Below are positions 1-10,785 of a stretch of 64,000 bases of DNA, one piece after another. Source of the stretch: Primulina eburnea (Eukaryota; Streptophyta; Magnoliopsida; Lamiales; Gesneriaceae). The notes under the pieces were generated by a model, which saw nothing but the letters and a program-made list of their open reading frames with translations, searched no databases and had not been told where the DNA came from. The position numbers and the translations under genes were made by a program. Location of the stretch: contig NC_133108.1 of NCBI RefSeq assembly GCF_022965805.1, positions 40,618,051 through 40,682,050 of the forward strand, given 5' to 3'. Numbering within the stretch: the stretch's first letter is position 1; the number at the start of each line of letters is the position of its first letter.

Positions 1-941
1 TTTCCAAATCCAGATGGTTTTCTGCACCGCACAAGTCACAAGCAACAAGCCAGATGCATTCCAGTAGACATTTGAAGGAAGTTTGAGAGGATGCTGGATA
101 TCGACATGTCATTTAAATTCATAATACGAATTTAAACAAGACGAGCTTTTAGAATTTTCATGCTTATATCTACACTCACAAATTTAGAACCGAGCTGGAT
201 CAGCTCATTGAGCTAATGTAAAAATAGAGTACAGATACGATCATCACACATTTCATTATCAATTTTTGAATATTATAATATCCATTCATTATATACGTTA
301 CATTGTTATAATATATTTCCAAATCCATAATGTGATATTTTACTCAATAAAAGTCAGATGCAAATACCTCAAAATCATCTGCGAGTTGAAATGTTTCCCC
401 GACACTCTCCCAAACACATGTGTCGCCATCAACAGTTGATGTTGCCAATAACTTGCCAGTTACCGACCAAAAGCACTGTTGCACAGTCGAAGTATGCTTC
501 CGCTCCAACTCTTGCTAAATACGTAACCGATACCATTAACACCAGAAAATCTATGTAATTAAGCTATACAATTGTCATAGTCCTTGCAACTTCAAAACAC
601 GAGAATCAGCAATTTTCCATCAAATACTATGATAAACTTATATTCCCCCACACCGAAGCCATTCGCATTCACGGAATCTTAAAATATGATTAGATGCCAT
701 AAACGAAAATCTATTGCGCAATACACAAATGCCAAATGAAATTAACCTTGCATTGGAAAGATCCGGTGGCGGGATTCTGTTCCCAAATTCGTACAGTTTT
801 GTCCGCGCCACATGAAGCGATCATGGCTGGTACACCAGCGATTCCGGCTGCAGGATTCCAGGCGACACGACGAACCTTATCAGTATGCCCTCGGAGATTT
901 TCAATTTCTACCAGCTCGAAATTCTTATCCTTGAAATTCAT
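1..941 (-). CDS. CIA1: CIAO1/CIA1-like WD40 protein, 5' part, diverged
   Basis: CIAO1 is the WD40 beta-propeller of the cytosolic iron-sulfur assembly targeting complex. Three exons can be read on the minus strand: 941-747, 514-368 and 93 to beyond the left edge, all with GT/AG borders and all in phase 0, giving 145 open codons. Exon 1 (FELVEIENLRGHTDKVRRVAW, then SCGADKTVRIWEQ) is a good family match, and the start at 941 fits the usual N-terminus; a further ATG lies 21 bases upstream. Exons 2 and 3 keep the WD40 register (GKLLATSTVDGDTCVW; YWNASGLLLVTCAVQKTIWIW), but residues normally almost invariant are changed, for example CFWSVTGK where CAWSPSGK is expected. No stop or frameshift is seen. 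It may be a relaxed paralog, a young pseudogene or a fast-evolving gene; the rest lies outside the window. Confidence 0.75.
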
Positions 942-962
942 CGTACAAAGATTAGAGATCAA

Positions 963-1408
963 ATTGTGAGTGTGATTCGGAAGAAATAGAAGATTTCAGC
1001 GCCACAAAATGGAGAGATTCGGAGAGCGGATCAAAAATGAAGATGAAGAAGACTGCATTCAAAATGAGTAACTGCCTCAAGTGCGCGGCAAGCTTTCCTC
1101 ATATATATATATACATATATCTCGTGCCACGTGTTTTCTTGCAATTGCTTCATCTACAAACTGATTCGTAACTAATTCGGACAGCGTTCATTTTGTAAGG
1201 CTGCACTGTGGAAAGAGTAGCGCAATGCGCCTCCCTGTGAAGTCGCGTTTTCAATAGCTAGATTTTGTTGAACATTTTTCGCCAGCTTTTCGTGACGGGC
1301 CGGACTGCAAAGAAACACGGGCTGGATCAGGTACAGCTTTTTGGGCTGGTTTGTATTGCCCCGAGAGCGTTAGTAAGTTTTTTGGTATCAATTCACGCGA
1401 TAGTCCTA
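963..1408. other. Upstream region of the CIAO1-like gene
   Basis: Presumed 5' UTR and promoter of the minus-strand CIAO1-like gene. A short TA-rich tract near 1100-1122 is the only TATA-like candidate seen. No other gene is supported. Confidence 0.35.
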
Positions 1409-1740
1409 CTAAGACTAAACCGAGTCAATTTATTTGTGAGTAGTTTGTGAACGAATAATTAAAAATAGACTCGAATTCGATTTAACCAAACTCGATTTGA
1501 GTTTGAGTAGCTAGAATTTTTAATCGAGTCGAGCTCAAGTTTTACATGTATCTATTCGACTCGATTATATAATAAATGTGTGTGTGTATATAAGTCTAAA
1601 ACGAGTCAAGTTATTTGTGACTAACTTGTGAGCGACTCATTAAAAACTTGATGTGAACTCGATTTAACCGAACTCGAGTTGAGCTCGAGTAGCTAGAATC
1701 TTTAATCGAATCGAACTTGAGTTTTCCATGTATCTAATCG

Positions 1741-1741
<1 letters not shown>
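1409..1741. repeat. Diverged tandem duplication, ~181-bp period
   Basis: Two similar units, about 1409-1589 and 1590-1741, share the succession CGAGTCAA, TTATTTGTGA, GATTTAACC, AACTCGA, GAGTAGCTAGAAT and ATGTATCTA. Both are rich in TCGAG/CTCGA. The second unit breaks at the following (AT)n tract and Helitron, and similar text (GACTCGAACTCGATT) resumes near 2161, so the later insertion appears to have split it. Confidence 0.7.

Positions 1742-1797
<56 letters not shown>
1741..1797. repeat. (AT)n microsatellite
   Basis: About 28 uninterrupted AT dinucleotides lie directly before the 5' end of the Helitron at 1798. Confidence 0.95.
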
Positions 1798-1800
<3 letters not shown>

Positions 1801-2144
1801 ATTACTATCTATTAAGGGTGAGACACTTATAGTAACTAACTTTGGTGTCATGGTCTGTTTTATTAATTATATATATTAATAAAATGTTAAAATTTTTATG
1901 TAAGTTATATGTAATTCAGCGGTTAGAATCTTTGTTCTTAATGGTTTAGCTTAAAGGTTCAATTCTTATTGAGATTATTTTTTTATTTTTTTATTTTTTC
2001 ATTTATTTTTTAATTTATCTATCAAAATTACACTTTAGTCCCTCACTATTTCTTATAGTTATATTATGATCCTCATTTAAATATAAATCTAATGAATTAT
2101 AAAAAATATTATACAAGCACGCAACGCGTGCGTCGGTGCACTAG
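1798..2144 (+). mobile_element. Small non-autonomous Helitron
   Basis: The element begins TCTATTACTATC after a host A and ends CTAG before a host T, as expected for Helitrons, which insert between A and T and end CTRR. Twelve bases before CTAG is a perfect 6-bp hairpin, GCACGC-AAC-GCGTGC. The body is AT-rich and has no open frame, so it is non-autonomous. A shorter relative lies at 6751-6935. GGTTCAATTCT near 1955 resembles a tRNA B box. Confidence 0.8.
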
Positions 2145-2820
2145 TATATATAATATATTTGACTCGAACTCGATTCACCAGTCGGCCTATAATCGGTTTG
2201 ACTATCAGTATCATTTTTATGTTTTATCAGTCTGGTTTTGTAATCAATTAGGATTCTTAGTTCAGTTTTTCCTGCTTGAATCAGTTCGATTAGGTTTTGT
2301 AATTATTCTTTAGATTAACAATCTTATTCAATCATCAAAACTTAAAAATCTTCCGACAGTAATAACATCCGATCAAATTTCAAACTTTGAACCGAAAATT
2401 GGTGCATTTTTCTATTTATATATAACAATAATCACAATAATTTTTTTAGTAACTACATTTTGGCAGGAACATACTTTATATATAGTAGACAACTCTGATT
2501 ATATATAAAATAAGGTAACATTAATGTTGTAAATTGTGTGGTATGTCACACATTACATCTTGATTCTTCTTTTTGCTGACACAATCATTGTTTCATACAA
2601 ATCCATAGGTGTGACCATCAAACAATTCATACATGAATAAGTAAAAAAATGGAGAAATAATATAGACATTATAAAACCTAATGATTCAATTAATTCTAAA
2701 CAATGGCGGGTCATAATTGAATTAGAAAAGCATAATAAAATGGGCTGGTGCCTTGATATTTGGGCTTCTTTTCGAAAGAATCAACGTAGAAGGTTGTGGG
2801 AAGCACGAGTTTGAACTAGA
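2145..2820. other. AT-rich spacer upstream of the small HSP
   Basis: No gene is supported. The short open frame here has no recognisable protein character. The stretch holds the distal promoter of the sHSP gene. Confidence 0.4.
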
Positions 2821-2850
2821 TATCGCTAGATATAATGAAAAGGCGTGTTG

Positions 2851-2875
2851 AGAACTCGCGCGAAAGTGCTAGAAT
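2851..2875 (+). promoter_or_regulatory. Gap-type heat-shock element
   Basis: Three GAA cores in the same orientation stand exactly 10 bases apart (2852-2854, 2862-2864, 2872-2874), each in an nGAAn unit separated by 5 bases. This matches a gapped heat-shock factor site about 15 bp upstream of the TATA box of a heat-shock gene. Confidence 0.7.
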
Positions 2876-2888
2876 CGTGCCCACTCTC

Positions 2889-2897
2889 CTATATATT
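2889..2897 (+). promoter_or_regulatory. TATA box of the sHSP gene
   Basis: CTATATATT lies about 100 bp before the ATG and just downstream of the heat-shock element. Transcription start is inferred near 2920. Confidence 0.65.
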
Positions 2898-2992
2898 GAC
2901 GAGCGTGTTTTCCTCGATTCACACTCAAAAATAATCGGATCAATCAGCGTATAAGTACAGCTTCGTAGTTAATCTTCTGCAATTTTACTACA

Positions 2993-3478
2993 ATGTCTCT
3001 GATTCCTAGCTTCTTTGGCAACCGCCGGAGCAATGTATTCGACCCTTTTTTGCTAGAAATTTGGGATGGACTCCCATTCGCAGGCGCACTAGCCGACGCC
3101 GAAGGCCAGGCCCGAGACACATCCGCCTTCGCCGCTGCGCGGATAGACTGGAAAGAGACACCGGAGGCCCACGTTTTCAAGGCTGACCTGCCGGGGTTGA
3201 ATAAGGAGGAGGTGAAAGTGGAGGTAGAAGAAGGGAGAGTGCTTCAGATCAGCGGAGAGAGAAGCAGTGAGAAGGAGGAGAAGAACGACAAATGGCATCG
3301 TCTGGAGAGGAGCAGCGGCAAGTTCCTCCGCCGCTTCAGGCTGCCGGAGGACGTGAAGATGGACGAAATCAAGGCGGCGATGGAAAATGGGGTGCTCACA
3401 GTGACTGTGCCGAAAGGGCAAGTGAAGAAACCAGAAGTGAAAGCCATTGATATCTCCGGTTACAAGCGAAAGCCTTGA
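2993..3478 (+). CDS. Class I (cytosolic) small heat-shock protein, ~18 kDa
   Basis: This is an ATP-independent holdase chaperone that forms oligomers and keeps unfolding proteins soluble under heat stress. The 161-residue, intronless frame opens with [19 protein letters not shown], the class CI N-terminal signature. The alpha-crystallin domain spans about residues 50-145: consensus II around [14 protein letters not shown] (65-78) and consensus I around GVLTVTVPK (133-141). The C-terminal I-x-I anchor is IDI (152-154), before a basic GYKRKP tail. There is no signal or transit peptide. Length and lack of introns are typical. A heat-shock element and TATA box lie just upstream, and AATAAA signals at 3558 and 3571 follow the stop. 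GC content is far above that of the flanks. Confidence 0.97.
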   Translation: MSLIPSFFGNRRSNVFDPFLLEIWDGLPFAGALADAEGQARDTSAFAAARIDWKETPEAHVFKADLPGLNKEEVKVEVEEGRVLQISGERSSEKEEKNDKWHRLERSSGKFLRRFRLPEDVKMDEIKAAMENGVLTVTVPKGQVKKPEVKAIDISGYKRKP

Positions 3479-3479
3479 A

Positions 3480-4495
3480 TGTAATTGTGCTTGGTTTCAT
3501 ACGCGAAATGCATGGAAGTGAAGTACGTGATTTCTAGTTTGTATGTTATCTTAACAAAATAAATTATTTGAATAAATTTTCTATTTTATTTTGCTCTCAA
3601 TTCGAAATTGCTTAGTTATTGTCTCTTTGTTATTTTGGTCCTAATTCCTACCGCAGAGGCAGTGATGTTTTTCTATTCGATCCTACGTTCTTGAATCTTG
3701 TATAATAAAATGAGATATATCTGAATTAAAAACAAAGAGAGCAAATGGATAATATGACCTTTAATTTAGGTACCTGGATGGGTGATCATTTGTTGGGCTT
3801 ATTCTTGGGTTTTTCGGGCCTAATATTTGGGCCAATTAAAAAACCGATAATTTTGTTTTATGTGCTATAACGAGTTAAACAACAGTTAGCTTAAATATTA
3901 AGCACAAAAATATCTTAAGAAAAGATAGTTTTGTAGCAATGATAGAAGTAACATAAAGAGTGGAGTCGTCTTTCTTCTTTTTCGGTGTGCAATTATTTAA
4001 ACAGATGCTATTAGTTTAAAATAGATATAAGGATATTAGAGTGTAGATTGTTGAGTAATTACAATTTTTGGTGATGTGCTGCAAAAAAGAAAAATGTACA
4101 AGTGATGGAATTCAGCAGAAGCATATCAGAAGATCTTTCACGCTTATTCGGAAGACAGATATTAGTTTGAGAACACTTCCTTGAAAATGAACTTAACGTC
4201 ATTGACTTCATAGAGCAAATCATATGATTAAGATATTGTTTTGGGAATATAGACAAATTTAAGATCACTAATCATTAATTGTCGCATACTATTATGAGTA
4301 AAAGAAAATACTCGTGACACTGAATATTGTTGTTGCCATGTCACGAGTACGACTAATTTATAGTCGTTAAAGTTTGAACGTTGAAAAAAAAAACTCTATA
4401 AAAGATAGATTTAAGATTCGCACTCTACTCTACGAATTACTTATATCTTTCATCCATATGAGATTTACATAGCTATATCAAGCTCTGTTGAAATA
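3480..4495. other. AT-rich intergenic DNA after the sHSP gene
   Basis: Apart from the sHSP 3' UTR, nothing coding is supported. Short open frames in this stretch lack family features. Confidence 0.4.
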
Positions 4496-4499
4496 CTAT

Positions 4500-4780
4500 T
4501 TGAAGGTGTAAGAACAAGTGTTTCCGATTTATCAAAAGTTATAGCCGGTGGTAATGTTGCAAGTCTAATCTTTTATACCGTACAACAGTTCAAGCAACAT
4601 GTTTTTATTATTCTACCAAGAAGAGGCAATTATTGCATCCCACTAATTTATCTCTTAATAATTGAACTCTTTGTAAACAATGAAAATCAAACTTAACTTT
4701 TTTACCAATAGATAATATATCAAAGATCGTATTTCGATTATTCTATCAAGTAAAAATACAATTACACCTCAGTATAACGA
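4500..4780 (-). mobile_element. Decayed TRIM retroelement (family B)
   Basis: The stretch aligns with the element at 22258-22602. Shared blocks, in order, are CAAAAGTTATAGC, a CCG-CACAACAG block, GGCAATTATTGCA, AATAATTGAACTC and finally a second LTR-like ATTCTATCAAGTA...CAATTACACC. The primer-binding region is no longer recognisable. Confidence 0.5.
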
Positions 4781-4942
4781 TATTATACTTCTTTTTTTTT
4801 CAGAGATATATCAAATCTTTATCATTAAAATTAAAGCGTGAGTGTTGTAATGACAGAAAAAGTCTTTCAGTGACGATTTCTATAAGTTTTAAATTTGTGT
4901 AGTAAGAGTTTTGGTGAATCAATTGGTAAGTCCTGCTGAAGC

Positions 4943-4975
4943 ATGCAGTTGCAGTTGCAGTTGCAGTTGCAGTTC
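4943..4975. repeat. CAGTTG hexamer microsatellite
   Basis: About five tandem CAGTTG units follow GCATG. No coding context is apparent. Confidence 0.9.
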
Positions 4976-5910
4976 TTGTAATTATCAAGTTTTCTAGTAG
5001 AAATAGAAGATGATGTGACATAGAAGAATTTTAAAATCCTTTAAGTAATCTCGTGTTATTTCCTTTCAGCACATTATTTACATCATTCGTCGACTGGTTT
5101 GGGTCTGCCGATTTTGATCAATATTTGGTTCGCTGAGTTCAATTGGATTTTTTCCGCATTATTCTTTGATAAGTTGTTTGTTGCACTCAGAAGTTCGAGA
5201 TTTGATCTTAATTGTTAAAAATAGTTGAGATCCCTAAAGCCTAAGAGAAGAAAATTATGTGAAATATGTATTCACCTCCTCTAAATACTTACACTGATCA
5301 TAACATAAATAATGTTAGATTAAAAACAAAAATAATTTCTAATAAAATACAAATCTTTAAATTTTAACACTAGCTAGCTACCCTCAAATTTATCGTCTAT
5401 CAATTAGTAAGACATATCCATGATATATAATATAACAAACTTTAGGAAAAAAATATTTACTTTTTTCGTGTTAAAAATAATACAGAAACGACCAATACAA
5501 CATTTTGTTAGATCAATTAATTTGTAAAAGTATGGTTTTTTAAAAAAGAACATTTCTTTTAGTAATAAATACTAATGTACGTGCGCCAATGAGTACTGGT
5601 GGAAATCCTTTATGCCTCGATCATTATCATTAGAATACATGATTATGCCCATTCCAAGAATATATAAGATTGAAAATTATGTTTTAATCCTAAATTGATT
5701 ATTATTATTGACATTATATATATATTAAAAAAAACGAACTAAAAAAAGTTCATATAAGATCACATTTTATTTTAATTTTTTTTTTATGTTAATGCAAAAG
5801 ATGGATTCTGTGTACCATTTGTGGAAATGTTCTGTTCATAAAAAGATCCAACAATGCGACCTTTTCTTCTTTTCCAACTCAGTCTTCTATTTTTTTCCCA
5901 TCAAGGATAT

Positions 5911-5917
<7 letters not shown>

Positions 5918-5962
<45 letters not shown>
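5918..5962. repeat. (AT)n microsatellite
   Basis: Long run of AT dinucleotides; a second run of about 30 bp follows at 6079-6110. Confidence 0.95.
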
Positions 5963-5966
<4 letters not shown>

Positions 5967-6071
5967 GACCCCACGGTTTGGTATAAAGGGTAGAGCATTA
6001 ATTGGTCGTATATATTTGTTTCATCCAACATTTTACTCAATTTCTAAAAAAAATTAGAATTATAAATCACT

Positions 6072-6078
<7 letters not shown>

Positions 6079-6110
<32 letters not shown>
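6079..6110. repeat. (AT)n microsatellite
   Basis: Uninterrupted AT dinucleotides within an AT-rich spacer. Confidence 0.95.
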
Positions 6111-6115
<5 letters not shown>

Positions 6116-6296
6116 TGTATATATGTATATGTATGTATAAAATACATCTTTCATGATTGCGAAAGATTAATTCGCTTTATTACTAAAAGAAATGTTCACA
6201 CAGGAAAAAAAAAACTCATGGAGTGCGGTTTTTAAGTCTTGATTTCTTTTTCCATTTGACTCTCCTATTTTTTTAATCTAATGTATACGTACATAG

Positions 6297-6415
6297 TGTT
6301 AATTGTCCCACATCGGTTGGGTAAATAACCTTTGAGTGTCATATATTGACTTGGATAATCCTCCCACCTTGAGCTAGCTTTTGGGGTTGAGTCAGGTCCA
6401 AGTTTCAATCTTAAC
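6297..6415 (+). mobile_element. Solo LTR of TRIM family A
   Basis: The ~119-bp stretch starts TGTTAATTGTCCCACATCGG and ends CAATCTTAAC. It matches the LTRs of the complete elements at 28356-28725 and 41829-42190, including CCTTTGAGTG and TTGAGCTAGCTTTTGGGG. No primer-binding site follows, so this is a solo LTR; no clear target duplication is seen. Confidence 0.8.
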
Positions 6416-6750
6416 GACTAATTAATTTTTTTAGAACATTTTAAAATGATTAATTAAATAAATTATTATTTTATTTTATTTGCGTGCTAATATATAATTC
6501 CAATAGACGCTTTTAAAATTGAAAGGATTGCAATGAAAAGTTGTATCAAACGAGTACACTGAAGGGAAATACTACTAAACTTGTCTTTCCTTTCTTTTTT
6601 GGTTAACATGCCTTGAAACTTGTCATGGATGGACATAAATTTGTAACATGTTATTTCATTAATTATCGTGAATATCACAAAATTTCTCAGAATATATCAT
6701 AAATATTACAAATACTTCTGGCTTCCAGTAATTTAAAAAAAAATCATGTA

Positions 6751-6935
6751 TCTATTATATTATTACGAATATGAATAATAGTCATAAATTTGGTGTCTTG
6801 GTCCGAGTTTTTTTTAAATTTTTTTTTCCATTTTATCACTTCAAATTTGTAGTATGACCACTCATTAATTTTTACAATTTTGATATTATTCTTATGAATA
6901 ATAAAACAAAACACGCGCGTGCGACGATACACTGA
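6751..6935 (+). mobile_element. Very small Helitron-like element (185 bp)
   Basis: It starts TCTATTATATTATTACG after an A and ends CACTGA before a T. The 3' end has a CACGCGCGTG palindrome followed by CGACGATACACTGA. The 5' end and the AATTTGGTGTC block resemble the Helitron at 1798-2144, which has CTTTGGTGTC and CGTCGGTGCACTAG. No coding capacity. Confidence 0.6.
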
Positions 6936-7595
6936 TATGAAGAATGATTCTTGCGACTAATTTATTCTCTTTCTATTATTGGGGGCTAAAAAAACAAAAC
7001 CAAGAACAGAAAAATTATAAAGAGAGAAAGGAAAATGGATGGGACGGTGCTGTGGCCGTGTGGGGGTCAGTTTTTAGTTCTCCACCACTTGAAGTTCCAC
7101 TTTGATCAGTACTTTGGCATTTTCCAAATTTGTCTCTTCAGTTTCTTTATCTATAATTCGAATACATGCCAAGAGTGATATAATCCAACCTTGAGTGCCA
7201 TGTTCTTTTGCAAATTCAAATCATTGAAACTGTACATGTCGTATTACTATTTCACATACATCCGTATATATTATTTTATATTACTTGTTTAAAAAAATAT
7301 AAATTTTGGTTATATATATATTTTTGTACGATTTTAGTTATATACAGTCTAATTTCATTTTTAGCTATGGACTTTTCAATTTTTGACAATTATTTTTCAT
7401 AAAAAATGATTACGCGAGACTTAAACATTAGCGCCATGTCGGAGAAGCTCATTAGCATCATGATGGGAAAAAAATATTAAAATTACAAAAATATCAAAAG
7501 TAGCAACCCAAAATTGAAATTTATAACATATAAGTTCAAAATCACATATGAACGAAAATATAAGAGTAATATTGCAGTTTTCCTTATTATGACAT

Positions 7596-7735
7596 GACAA
7601 AAACTTGTGTGAGATGGTCTCACGGTTCGTATTTGTGATACAGATCTCTTATTTGGGTCATCCATGAAAAAATATTATTTTTTATTGTGAATATCGGTAG
7701 GGTTGATTCGTCTCACAGATTAGGATCCGTAAAAC
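7596..7735 (+). mobile_element. MITE family M, copy 1 (decayed)
   Basis: It carries the family blocks CAAAAACTTGTGTGAGA, GGTCTCACGG, CTCTTATTTGGGTCATCCAT, TATTGTGAATATCGGTAGGG and CTCACAGATTAGGATCCGT. The 3' terminus is degraded. Confidence 0.8.
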
Positions 7736-7881
7736 AGTTCACTTTAGCATCAGATATGCTTCCTTTCATGATCATCGTTCCTTTTTACGTACAAAACTCG
7801 ATGTACTAAAAGATGGGGATGCTTGAAGTTAGAAGCCGAAAAATAAGAGTTTAAAAATGTCAAAAACAAAAACAACACCCT

Positions 7882-7893
7882 GTATATATATAC
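7882..7893 (+). promoter_or_regulatory. TATA box of the TFL1-like gene
   Basis: GTATATATATAC lies about 95 bp upstream of the ATG at 7986, a reasonable core-promoter position. Confidence 0.5.
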
Positions 7894-7985
7894 ATAGAGG
7901 TCTTCTCTTTCACAGTCACATAAGAAGTAGTGTGCCATTCAATTACTTCTTGCCCGTTAATTTAGTTAATTTATAAACTATTATT

Positions 7986-8979
7986 ATGGCAAGAAATTTA
8001 GAGCCACTTATGGTTGGGAGAGTGATAGGTGATGTCCTTGAATCCTTCACTCCAACTGTAAATATGAGAGTCTCTTATGCCAATAAACAAGTCTACAATG
8101 GCCATGAATTCTTTCCTTCTGCACTTACACACACACCGAGTGTTGAGATTCTAGGTGGTGATTTGAGAACTTTTTACACTTTGGTACGTACGAGAAATAA
8201 CTTTTCATTTCATTAAGTTTACTTCTTCTTTTTTTTTTTGGGAACAAATATTACATTTTACATATGCTCGATCGATATATTTTTGCTGTAGGTTTTGACT
8301 GACCCTGACGTCCCCGGCCCAAGCGATCCTTATCTTCGTGAACACCTCCAATGGTACATATACCGGAACGGTCGACGCACAAACGTTTTCTTATGCTTGT
8401 ATTCGAAAATCGAACCAAAATGTTTCTGAAGAATAAATTAAAATGTCACCAAAAGTTGAAGATTTTTTAATTCAACATTTTTTTCAAATGGGTTGTAACA
8501 TATTTTACGGAAGAAACCGTTAATCATTGTATATGTTAATTCTTGTTAGAATTATAGTTGGTATATCGATGTGTTACAGGTTAGTGACAGACATTCCAGG
8601 CACAACAAATGTCACATTTGGTAAGATTCTTTGTGTGAGAGTTGCTCATACGATACGAAAAATCCTCTTTAATTTATCAGAGATCTTGAAAATTTCATCT
8701 TGGTTTAACTCATATGTGTGTGTGTGCGCGAGCGCACGCATGTGTATATATATATCAGGAAAAGAAGTGGCGAGCTATGAAATCCCAAAGCCAAATATAG
8801 GAATCCACAGGTTCGTGTTCGTCTTGTTCAGGCAGAAAGGCAGGCTAACAGTAAAGAATCTCCCTACTTCAAGAAATTACTTCAGCACTCGCGGTTTCGC
8901 AGCAGAAAACGAACTGGGCCTTCCCGTCGCCGCCGTATTCTTCAACGCCCAGCGTGAAACTGCAGCCAGAACTCGCTGA
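7986..8979 (+). CDS. TFL1: TFL1/CENTRORADIALIS-type PEBP (flowering repressor type)
   Basis: Proteins of this family bind FD-type bZIP and 14-3-3 proteins; the TFL1 branch delays flowering and keeps inflorescence meristems indeterminate. Four exons with GT/AG borders: 7986-8183, 8292-8353 (62 nt), 8580-8620 (41 nt) and 8759-8979. The 62- and 41-nt middle exons are diagnostic of the family. The joined protein has 173 residues. It keeps [18 protein letters not shown] (70-87), whose His84 corresponds to the TFL1-type histidine (FT has Tyr), GIHR (115-118) and the [16 protein letters not shown] end. The external loop reads SRNYFSTR where TFL1/CEN have SRD/CRD-x-FNTR, so the Asp known to support repressor activity is Asn here. 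The start is the only one that gives the full N-terminus ([17 protein letters not shown]). Confidence 0.95.
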
Positions 8980-10045
8980 CCGTCACCAACCACCTTCCTC
9001 TCCGATCCGCCGCCATCTTTACGTATATTTAAATATAACATCTATCAACATAATAAAGGGGCCCTCGTCGTCTGATCAAACATCGATGAAATGTTGCTAG
9101 GCATGTATTGCACCTCTAAAAATATGTAAATTGCTATCATTGTTATAAATAATTGTTACAAATTATTATTAATATTAACAGTTCTAGCTTATTATTCAAG
9201 AAAATATGGTGTTGATATACATATTCTCTTCTCTATTTTCCACGGTTTCATTCCACTCGGTTCCTCAACTTTTACCCCATGGGAACAGAAATTTATCCAT
9301 GGCGCCGGCCACGAGATCTGACGATGGAATCATTCTTGCACATTGCGATCGCAATGAATAAGTATATTTAATTATTCATAAATATCATTTTTATAGTATA
9401 TTATTGAAACTCTTGAGGCATTATAAATAGTTGTCATCACATTAATGCTCATTAAAAAAACAAAAAACAAAATCTAATATTGCACCTAGATTGACGAATT
9501 TGATTCAGATGGAAATATTAATTAATCGAGTGATCATGAATTTCAAACAAAACTCATTATCTAAATTGAAATTGAAATCCACCAAAATTACTAATGAAAT
9601 TAATATGGAGTGAATTTAAAATCCACTTGAATTTTAAGCCGGGCAAGAAATTTGAAATAACTCATTTCAAATTTATTGATACAAGCACAACATGATATAA
9701 TTATATGCAGGGGAATTATGAAATTTCAAAGTTGAACAACATATATAAATCCTTTTAATTAATAAGCTCGATATGTGAATAATTTAATGGATGGTCGATT
9801 TTCAAAGTTGAGCTGTATATATACACTATAATGAATATAATCAAGCCATAAAAAGGGTTGATTGGAATATAATGAGCTGAAAATCCCTTGCAAAATATTT
9901 GAGAAGAAAATGATTAAAATAATCTATTGATGTCTTTTGAAATTAAAAACAGATTAATCCAATGTTTTGTGCGTAATTTATTTTATTTTCTTCATATATA
10001 GTGTTTAGTGAATTTACTTTTTAATAATTTTTTCAAACTAATAAT
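8980..10045. other. AT-rich intergenic DNA
   Basis: This holds the 3' UTR of the TFL1-like gene and AT-rich spacer. No gene or clear repeat structure is seen. Confidence 0.4.
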
Positions 10046-10183
10046 GTGAGATGAATCTACTGATATTCACAATAAAAAGTAATACTCTTAGCATAAAAAG
10101 TAATATTTTTTCATAGATGACCCAAATAAAAAATATGTAACACAAAATACGACTCGTGAGATCGTTTCACACAAGTTTTTGCC
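10046..10183 (-). mobile_element. MITE family M, copy 2
   Basis: Reverse orientation: GTGAGATGAATCT, ATTCACAATAAAAAGTAATACTC split in two blocks, CATAGATGACCC and CACAAGTTTTTGCC appear in family order. The outer 3' end is lost. Confidence 0.8.
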
Positions 10184-10785
10184 TTTTTGGTTCATATTTA
10201 CATTAATTTTTTGTATGTGAAATTCTCAACTCAGGTCTAAGTGATTCAAATTGGATGCATGTTACTAGAGCAAATATACGATTTATTTTAATTATACAAC
10301 CCGGCATATTAATTGAATAAAGCATCATTAAAATTTCGTTAGGTTAAATCTTAAAGTTAAATTTCGACAATTAAATTTTCTTAAGCTTTTTTTTCACGTA
10401 AAAATATTTATAGTTTTCTTAATTTTTATTTCCTTAATTTTTGGGTTTTATTATTAAATATTTTATAGCATATATTATTGGATACATATGGTATGTTATA
10501 TAATATTATAAATGCATCTTTACGTTAGATATTTGTGATTTGATTTTTTTCTCATCAATATTCGTTTATAGGTAAAATGAAATAATGATTAATATTTTTT
10601 ATTTATAGTTGAATTAAAATGTCAAAAAAAAAAATTACATTATTTCAGCTAAATTAGTGAGTCAAGAAAAAATCTTGTACGGCGAAGGCGCAATTTATTT
10701 TTTATATGGTAAGAATTTTTTTTAAAAAAAAGATTAATAGTTCTTAAAATTTTCATATTCCTCCCCCATATTTAAAAATCTTAGC

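Noticed and set aside
3089..3421. Antisense frames over the sHSP gene
   Set aside because: GC-rich coding DNA gives long antisense shadows; the sense frame is a full, clear sHSP.
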